Of a stretch of DNA of 11,611 nt, positions 6,801 to 11,611 are shown piece by piece; positions within the stretch are counted from its first letter, which is position 1; every line of letters begins with the position of its first letter. The notes beneath the pieces were generated by a model. The model was not told where the DNA came from. It searched no databases and saw only the letters and a program-made list of their open reading frames with translations. Origin of the DNA: Neocallimastix lanati (nom. inval.). Its lineage: Eukaryota > Neocallimastigomycota > Neocallimastigomycetes > Neocallimastigales > Neocallimastigaceae. Location of the stretch: assembly GCA_016946835.1 (NCBI GenBank), contig JACVTC010000162.1, positions 340,001 to 351,611 on the forward strand. Reading direction: 5' to 3'. Both the position numbers and the translations under genes were made by a program.

Positions 6801-8049
6801 CAATAGCTTAAAAGAGTCCCAGTTGTCTGATAAATTTTGTCAAGATACGATAAGAAAGATCCAAGAAAAATATGGTAAAGTTAAAAGCTCCATATTCAGC
6901 CTCATTAAAGGTATCCTACATTTCCAAAATAGAATAATTGTGCCAGCATCACTCAAGGCTAGACTCCTAAAATCCTTTCATGATACTCCAACTAGTGGCC
7001 ATCAGGGGGTAGATAGGACCCTCGAAAAACTTAGAAGGTACTACTGGTGGCCTAATATGAAAAAGGACGTTATTAATTACGTTCATTCATGCGAAGTATG
7101 TGGAAGAAACAAGATAAGAAGACATAAACCGTATGGCAAGTTACAGCCACTCCCCATTCCTACAAAACCCTGGGAAGTTATAGGTGTCGATTATATTGTT
7201 TACCTCCCTACTTCAAGAGATTGTACTTGTATCATGGTAGTATCGGACCACTTAACTAAAATGGTCCATTTAGTCCCTTGCTCTGATGTTCCTTCTGCTG
7301 ATCAAACTGCAAAGCTCCTTCTTCTCAATGTGTTCAAATTTCATGGATTTCCTAAAACCATTATTTCGGATCATGGCTCACAGTTTTCTTCGGAATTTTG
7401 GACCTCCTTGTGTTATACCCTTCAGATAAAGCCCAGATTAGCTACTGCTCACCACCAACAATCTAATGGTCAAGTAGAGCGTGCGAATGCTGTTATTGAA
7501 CAATATCTTCGTTGTTATTGTTCTACTGCTCAAAGTGACTGGTGTTATTATCTACCTTTATGTGAGTTTGCTTATAATAATTCTCTACATAGTTCCATTG
7601 GTATGTCGCCTTTTTATGCAAACTACGGCTTCCATCCCAATTGTTTTATAGATTCACCTCCTATTCTTTTAAAGGATAATGCTTCATGCTTAACTAGGGA
7701 TTGGTCTTCACATTTCGAATCTCTCAAGAAACACCTTATAAAGGCAAAAGAAGACTACAAAAAATATGCGGATGTTGGAAAAGCTGAAGGCCCAAATTTC
7801 AATGTTAATGATTTAGTATGGTTAAGAAGATACTACTTTACCAACGAACCCGCGAAAAAATTAGCTTCGCAATATCTCGGTCCATTTAAAATCATTGAGA
7901 AAAGGCAAAGAATGAACTACCGTTTGGAGTTACCGGAAAACCTCCATCTCCATCCGGTATTTCATATCTCTCAGCTTGAGCCATATACAAAAAGAAATCC
8001 AGAATTATCAGAACCATTAGAAACAGAAGAAGAAAGAAGAGCAATGTAA
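3802..8049 (+). CDS. Gag-Pol polyprotein of Ty3/Gypsy retrotransposon Y
   Basis: A 1415-residue fused polyprotein with no internal stop or frameshift. Residues about 58-212 form a retrotransposon Gag domain and about 215-255 a basic tail without a clear CCHC knuckle. Protease has the active site D291-S-G and the flap-end motif ILGRDWL (363-369). After a Cys/His patch (390-442) and a Lys/Asn repeat (462-509), RT spans about 534-790 with D643 and the Y705-LDD box (D707, D708). RNase H residues are D854, E897, D924 and D967. Integrase has an HHCC zinc site (H1060, H1067, C1097, C1100), a D1130, D1190, E1226 triad with the classic 35-residue second spacing, and a GPF motif (1360-1362). No chromodomain follows; the protein ends 53 residues later. 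Self-processing by the protease into capsid, RT/RNase H and integrase is expected from the family. The last codons overlap the polypurine tract and the stop lies in the 3' LTR. Confidence 0.96.
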   Translation: MESEEATSTKNNFQIPIINPNNIDASKFISAITDFIPTFFSPNGVLTKEGEANIKPNIQEVLIQCESFFIDHPNSFQSDENKNTYVINKLNGLPRRWGLSLLVDGTLKTLSYQKFKKLLLKNFDSGDEKKQKYMLMKQLWDLKQEQLGKVAEFTIEFRRLAARLKWPDEVFIDIIGKGLLDEVREEYDKIKKPKTLFEAINVIIDIDKKCYLETKIRNFCHFRNHKTKSFNRKKYEINKSSTKSRNLHHRKNKFKKEILSANYTPNSSNSMTTTFVISTNSKSFKINLLIDSGSAKSFICKDFISANKIPISGLSSPISIQLPNSKSMVIKQSTKPLKLKIMDHIETYEFYVGNLQLQGISGILGRDWLSIHNPYINFKSNKIYFLESNCGQHCHSCKGNKFIFRSNNITAPMLEESSQCGHDSIIPSFISEDELYDEDICCVIVESQEQVKTDKSNNKNELRNKDKSLNNKKLRNKNKILNNKKLRNKNKILNNMELRNKDKILNNKKLSTKEIIQKYYSDLVKVFKKEEADKLPPHRSYDITIDLIPGGQLFFGPIYPLTTVEMKALKEYIEENLAKGFIRKSKSPAGAPILFVRKHDGSLRLCVDYRRLNAITIRNSYPLPRINDLMEVFKGSKIFTRLDLRSAYNLVRIKEGHEYLTAFRTPIGYFEYLVMPFGLRNAPSVFQRFIQDTLSEITGSFVQAYLDDIIIFSPDFDTHIKHVRHVLTLLIKNGLFVKLEKCEFHVFETTFLGFTVSIHGLTMDKDKLKSILEWPIPKNIKELQSFLGLRNYYGKFIKNFAEIIEPLRKLLKKNADYLWNEEANNAFNKLKNAFLNNEVLIFPDPEKEFVVETDASDFAVGCILSQVSPKDNLLHPVAFYSRSVNKAEVNYTIYDKELLAIITAFDVWRHHLEGAKYPVQILTDHRNLLYMKKPQHLNQRQIRWSLFLFKFDFRITYRPGVSSGKPDSLSRRPDYRKNNSLEGSSIINDDVFCCTIDRNINSLKESQLSDKFCQDTIRKIQEKYGKVKSSIFSLIKGILHFQNRIIVPASLKARLLKSFHDTPTSGHQGVDRTLEKLRRYYWWPNMKKDVINYVHSCEVCGRNKIRRHKPYGKLQPLPIPTKPWEVIGVDYIVYLPTSRDCTCIMVVSDHLTKMVHLVPCSDVPSADQTAKLLLLNVFKFHGFPKTIISDHGSQFSSEFWTSLCYTLQIKPRLATAHHQQSNGQVERANAVIEQYLRCYCSTAQSDWCYYLPLCEFAYNNSLHSSIGMSPFYANYGFHPNCFIDSPPILLKDNASCLTRDWSSHFESLKKHLIKAKEDYKKYADVGKAEGPNFNVNDLVWLRRYYFTNEPAKKLASQYLGPFKIIEKRQRMNYRLELPENLHLHPVFHISQLEPYTKRNPELSEPLETEEERRAM
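5185..5328 (+). repeat. In-frame 36-bp minisatellite inside Gag-Pol
   Basis: Four tandem 36-bp units (5185, 5221, 5257, 5293) plus the start of a fifth at 5329, each beginning CTTAGAAATAAA. They encode 12-residue repeats of the type LRNKNKILNNKK at residues 462-509. The block joins protease to RT, so it is probably a flexible charged linker. The unit length is a multiple of three, so copy-number changes keep the frame. Open frames on the other strand and in the other plus frame here are by-products of the repeat. Confidence 0.9.
8025..8041 (+). other. Polypurine tract of element Y, embedded in coding sequence
   Basis: Seventeen uninterrupted purines (8025-8041) end three bases before the TG of the 3' LTR, the standard place for the plus-strand primer. 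The tract is also read as codons for the acidic/basic C-terminus (EEERR) of Gag-Pol. The bases AA between it and TG would fit the two terminal nucleotides removed by integrase. Confidence 0.75.
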
Positions 8050-8468
8050 GAAATCATAATTATTCAATAATGAATAATTAATATTTCTTATAATTAATGA
8101 AAAATCATTAATAATTTATAATTATTTATAAAATAATAATTATTTTTAAATAATTATTTATTTAAATAATAATTAATATATTCATTGATTTTAACTTATA
8201 AATTTATTTAATAGTTATATTTTCATATATTGATTTAAATTTATTTATATATTATAATTTTATACATTTATATAAATAATATAAAATTTATTTACTTATT
8301 ATTATTCATTTAAATAGAATTTTTACAAAAAATTATGTAAATTTGTATTTAATATTTTACCATAAAAATATTAGTTATTTTAATTAAAATGAATTATGTA
8401 TTTTATAATGTATTATAAACTATAAATGTATCTAATCTATCATATTATTTAATCTTTATTTTTAAATG

Positions 8469-8506
<38 letters not shown>

Positions 8507-9088
8507 TTTTTTTTTTCATTAATTCCTATCCTATCAATATTTAATATTTTATAATTAATTAGAAAATCGGTAATTAATGTTTTTCCTAACAAATAGGTTT
8601 TCTTTAATTATACGATGATCAATATGATTAGAATATTGATCGAAAAACTATTTAGGTTTTTCTTCTAATCTTTTCCTAAATAGATTTTTTGTTAAGATTA
8701 GAAAATAAATTTATTTAACAGATTAATTTTTTAAAAAAATATAAATAGGACTCTTGAATTCTCTTTGAGAAATCAAGAGTTATTATTTTAAGAAAATATA
8801 ATAAATAATAACAAATAAAATAAATTTTTTATTTATATATCAAAAAAAAAACTGTTATTAATCATAAAAGGTTTTTTTTTTTTTTTTAAAAAAATATTTT
8901 CAACTACTATTCTGCTGTTGCTTGGTTATTGTTTGTTATATTTACTTATAATAAACTCAGTATAATTAAGTATAATTTTTATTTTTTTTTTAATTTTATT
9001 TTTTCAATTTTAATATTATGTAAAAATAATATTAAAATTGTAGATAATAGTTATATTAATTAATTTTAGTTTTAGTATAGCTATTACA
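8045..9088 (+). repeat. 3' LTR of element Y (1044 bp)
   Basis: TG...CA copy of 2186-3263. Differences seen by eye: an A34 run instead of A26 (8469-8502), altered T runs, one ATT unit fewer, single copy of the 41-bp duplication, one C/T change in the T-rich stretch near 9003, and one extra or changed base before ATTAATTCC near 8517. The TATA box (8740-8747) and the self-primer motif (8775-8786) are intact. AATAAA words at 8800 and 8814 could serve 3' end formation but are uninformative in such AT-rich DNA. The stop codon of Gag-Pol is bases 3-5 of this LTR. Confidence 0.95.
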
Positions 9089-9093
9089 TTTAA
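9089..9093. repeat. Right target-site duplication of element Y (TTTAA)
   Basis: Exact copy of 2181-2185, directly after the CA that ends the 3' LTR. Confidence 0.9.
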
Positions 9094-9179
9094 TAAGTTT
9101 AAGGTATTATTTATTTTATTTTCTTAAACTTATTTTATATCGTTTTACCTTGTTTTATTTTAACAAGTTTTACCGATAT
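9092..9179. repeat. Two adjacent inverted repeats at the Y insertion point
   Basis: First: AATAAGTTTAAG (9092-9103) with CTTAAACTTATT (9123-9134), perfect 12-bp arms. Second: ATATCG (9137-9142) with CGATAT (9174-9179), enclosing CTTGTT (9149-9154) with AACAAG (9162-9167). The spacers between outer and inner arms are identical direct copies of TTTTAC (9143-9148, 9168-9173). The first left arm overlaps the target duplication by two bases. Confidence 0.6.
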
Positions 9180-9733
9180 TTAATATTTAAATTTACTTAA
9201 TTATTTTAAAAAAAATGTTTTATTAAAAATTTATATAATATTTAATCTATATATTAAATATTATAATTCTTTTTATAAATAATTAAAATAGTTAAATACT
9301 ATAATATAAATAATATAGTTTATAACTTTATATATTTGTTATAATAATAATTTTTATTTAATATTTTTATAGTTGATTATACAACGTTGAGAAATATTTT
9401 TAATTGTTAAAATTCATTATTTTTCTAAATAAATTCTCTTAATAAATTTCATAATTATTTTATAAATTAATTTCTAAAGAACTAATTATTCCATATAAAA
9501 AATTTTATATTTATATTATTATTATAGTTGGTGTAACTATATTTTCCAATCAAATGTATATAAATATTATTATTAAATAATATTATTATGATAATAAAAA
9601 TTATTATAATTATTTAATATTATGAACAAGATTATTATTAAGTTATTACTATTTAATTATTTTAATATTTAAAATATTATAAAATCTTTTACTATTTCTT
9701 AATATATATTATTATTATTTATCAGTTTTTGTG

Positions 9734-9772
9734 TTAGAAATTGAAATAAAATTTTTTTATATCAATTTCTAA
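9734..9772. repeat. Perfect 11-bp inverted repeat
   Basis: TTAGAAATTGA (9734-9744) with TCAATTTCTAA (9762-9772) and a 17-base A/T loop. It stands 24 bases from the next hairpin at 9797-9834. Function unknown. Confidence 0.6.
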
Positions 9773-9796
9773 TCTACAATTGTCAAAGTTTTTAGG

Positions 9797-9834
9797 TAAT
9801 TTGGTCTTAACGATTAGGTCAAGATGCCAAATTA
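9797..9834 (-). repeat. Two-step hairpin with comparatively GC-rich stem
   Basis: TAATTTGG (9797-9804) pairs with CCAAATTA (9827-9834). Inside, TCTTAAC (9805-9811) faces GTCAAGA (9818-9824) with one mismatch on the plus strand that becomes a G-U wobble in a minus-strand RNA. The loop is 6 bases. The strand call rests only on that wobble. It is not a tRNA. Confidence 0.45.
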
Positions 9835-10278
9835 TAGTAATTAATTAATAATTTAATTTTATTCTTATTTAAAACATATTGTTATTAGTAAATTTTATGA
9901 ATAAGTTTTTATTTAAAATATAAATTTTATTTAATCTTAATAATATTTTATTACATTATTATTTTATATAATTATTACTATAATTTAAATTACAATAATC
10001 CTACAAAGGATTAATCAAAAGATTTAAACATGTATTTATATATAAAATAATTAATTATTAAAATATTAATTATTAATATGAATATGTAATAATATTAATA
10101 TAAGTTTGATATTGATAATATAAACTAAGAAAATAATATAAATATTTAATATAAATAAAATATAAGAATATAATAACTAAATATTATATTTTATAATTAA
10201 AATATAATATGTAGAAATTAATTTAATGACAATCACGTGTTTACATTATTTAATATATATTAATTTCAATATGTTAAT

Positions 10279-10320
10279 AATATTTAGTAATTAGTTGGCC
10301 TAGACTAATTCCTAAATATT
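10279..10320. repeat. 17-bp near-perfect foldback around GGCC
   Basis: Arms 10279-10295 and 10304-10320 match at 16 of 17 positions, with an 8-base centre TGGCCTAG. It resembles a small foldback or a remnant of paired element ends. No coding potential. Confidence 0.6.
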
Positions 10321-10369
10321 TTAATAAAGTTAATTTAATAATAATTATTATATTATTATTTATTAATAT

Positions 10370-11261
10370 TGAAATTCAAATAACTGAATTATTGAAATTG
10401 AAATTGAAATTGAAATTCAGTTATTATCTTAACAACAATTTTATATTAATAATATTATTATTAACTAAAATTGAGAAATTTAAATTTGTTTTATTAAAAT
10501 AAATCGAGTTTATTATAAGAAAATTTAAATAAATTTAATTTATTTTTTTTTTTTTAAAAAAAAAATAATAAATAAAATTTATTTTAAGATTAAAAAAGAA
10601 TAAATTTATTGTTATTAATTTATAAAATTTTATTGTTATTATTATTTTTCTTATAATAATAACTCTTAATTTCTAAAAGAACTTAAGAGTCTCTATTTAT
10701 ACTTTTTCAAAATTTTAAATTAAATATTGTCTAATCTTAACAAATTTCTTATTTAGGAAAAGATTAGAAGAAAAACCTAAATAAGTTTCGATTAATATTC
10801 TAAACATATTAATCATCGGATCATTAAGTAAAACCGATACCAATCAGTATTCGGGAAAACCTTAAAGATCGATTTTCTAATTATTTTTATAATAAATAAT
10901 TTTAATTAAATGTCCAAAATAAATAATAAAAAAAAATTAAAAATTGAAAAAATTTGTCCAAATTTAGAAAAAATTTTTTGTTATGAAAAATTTAAATAAT
11001 TTTTGATTATGTCTAAACATTTAAATAACAATTATAACGAATAAATATTAACTAATATTAATAAAATTTTTAATTATTAAGTTTAACTAATAATTGGTTA
11101 ACTACTCCTAATTTTTAAATAATTTTACATGTAATAGTTATAGTACATTGTTACAAAATAAATAATGATAATGTAAAAATAATGTATTTCTAATTATTAA
11201 GTATTTAATACATAATAAGAAATAATAATTAAAATTTAAAAATTTATTATTATTTCTTACA
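10370..11261 (-). mobile_element. LTR D: diverged Y-family LTR on the minus strand
   Basis: Read on the minus strand it starts TGTAAGAAAT at 11261 and follows the Y LTR in order: terminal palindrome, the U3 hairpin series (10730-10870), TATAAATA (complement of 10694-10701), the promoter hairpin (10662-10690), AAGAGTTATTAT (complement of 10656-10667), CGAGTTTATTATAAG near 10505-10519 and U5 hairpins to about 10380. The left edge is uncertain (a TG at 10370 or 10385). No matching target duplication and no primer binding site are visible beside it, so it looks like an old solo LTR. A (GAAATT)n microsatellite lies at 10391-10413. Confidence 0.75.
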
Positions 11262-11264
11262 TTT

Positions 11265-11611
11265 TGATACGGTACCATCATAAATACCATAATTTAGTGA
11301 AATTAGGTTAGAAATTATTTGATGAAATCTTATTGGTTAATAATAATTTAGTAATAATATAGTTTAAAGAATGGTTCTTTTATTAATATTAATTTAGTTT
11401 TATTAATAATTTAACCTATAAACATGTTTATTAGTATAGTTTAGTGTAGTTTTATATTTAGTTTACATTAATAACATAAGAGATTTTAGTAATTAATTAT
11501 ATTTTATTGAATGATTTAATTATATTTTAACTAGTTAACAAATATATTGATGATGTATTTTTATTGATGAATGATAATAAATAAATAAAATAAATAAACT
11601 AAATATTAAAG
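11265..11611 (+). mobile_element. LTR C, X-type, cut by the window end
   Basis: It starts TGATACGGTACCATCATAAA and matches LTR B from 1685 to about 2045 at high identity. It differs by a small insertion near 11310-11322 and the lack of a short TAGTTAGTAAATAATA-like segment. It begins three bases after LTR D. The 3' part lies outside the window, so whether it is solo or joined to an element cannot be seen. Confidence 0.75.

Larger units (their letters stand above)
2186..9088 (+). mobile_element. Complete Ty3/Gypsy LTR retrotransposon Y, 6903 bp, apparently intact
   Basis: Order: 5' LTR (2186-3263), self-priming-type primer binding site (3264-3275), 526-base A-rich leader, one Gag-Pol frame (3802-8049), polypurine tract (8025-8041) and 3' LTR (8045-9088). 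TTTAA target duplications flank it. The Pol order protease, RT, RNase H, integrase is that of Ty3/Gypsy rather than Ty1/Copia. The single fused Gag-Pol frame, the absence of a clear CCHC knuckle in Gag, and the LTR-complementary primer site all resemble Tf1 of fission yeast; that kinship is inferred from layout, not from an alignment. There is no env-like frame. LTR near-identity, the perfect target duplication and the unbroken frame imply a recent and possibly still mobile copy. Confidence 0.95.
9180..10369. other. AT-rich non-coding stretch with scattered palindromes
   Basis: No supportable open frame on either strand and no RNA gene I recognise. It contains inverted repeats at 9523-9541, 9734-9772, 9797-9834, 9996-10013 and 10279-10320; the stronger ones are described separately. 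It probably continues the sequence to the right of LTR B, split by the insertion of Y. Confidence 0.6.

Noticed and set aside
7879-8049. C-terminal chromodomain
   Set aside because: After the GPF motif only 53 residues remain, with no YxVKWxGY-like segment. The tail is integrase C-terminus plus the acidic/basic end.
9781-9840. tRNA gene
   Set aside because: The hairpin looked cloverleaf-like at first, but there is no 7-bp acceptor stem, no T-loop GTTCRA box and the length is too short.
9180-10369. Degenerate coding remnant between Y and LTR D
   Set aside because: Stops are dense in all frames and no protein motif could be read; only palindromes stand out.
2180-11264. A single non-autonomous element bounded by LTRs B and C
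   Set aside because: No primer binding site follows B and no polypurine tract precedes C (the bases before it are TTCTTACATTT, the end of LTR D). Kept only as an alternative.

Overview
The window is extremely AT-rich eukaryotic DNA made almost entirely of LTR retrotransposon material, with many long A and T homopolymers. I see no bacterial-style gene order, no rRNA, no recognisable tRNA and no clear host gene. The element type (a single-ORF Ty3/Gypsy element with self-priming features like fission-yeast Tf1) and the base composition suggest a very AT-rich fungus. The phylum cannot be decided from this sequence; an anaerobic gut fungus is one candidate.

Layout. 1-660 is the end of an Asn/Lys-rich open frame that enters from the left edge. 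661-1100 is A-rich spacer. 1101-1142 resembles the polypurine 3' end of a retroelement, here called X. It is followed by an X-type LTR (A, 1143-1679) and a second related LTR (B, 1685-2179), five bases apart. A third X-type LTR (C) starts at 11265 and runs off the right edge; it closely matches B.

2186-9088 is a complete, apparently intact Ty3/Gypsy element, here called Y. It has TG...CA LTRs at 2186-3263 and 8045-9088 and a perfect 5-bp target duplication (TTTAA at 2181-2185 and 9089-9093). One 1415-residue Gag-Pol frame (3802-8049) carries Gag, protease, RT, RNase H and integrase with all catalytic residues present. The two LTRs differ by only about one or two substitutions outside homopolymers and short repeats, so the insertion is young.

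9094-10370 is non-coding AT-rich DNA with several perfect inverted repeats. About 10370-11261 holds a diverged Y-family LTR on the minus strand (D), only three bases from LTR C.

Main biological point. Y has no tRNA-type primer site. The 12 bases just after its 5' LTR (3264-3275) are an exact reverse complement of 12 bases inside the LTR (2908-2919), about 35 bases downstream of a TATAAATA box. This is the arrangement expected for Tf1-style self-primed reverse transcription, and the same LTR motif survives in diverged copy D. Comparing Y's LTR with D also shows a chain of inverted repeats whose arms changed together, two of them interleaved in pseudoknot order. This suggests a conserved structured U3/R/U5 region that a protein-level annotation would miss.
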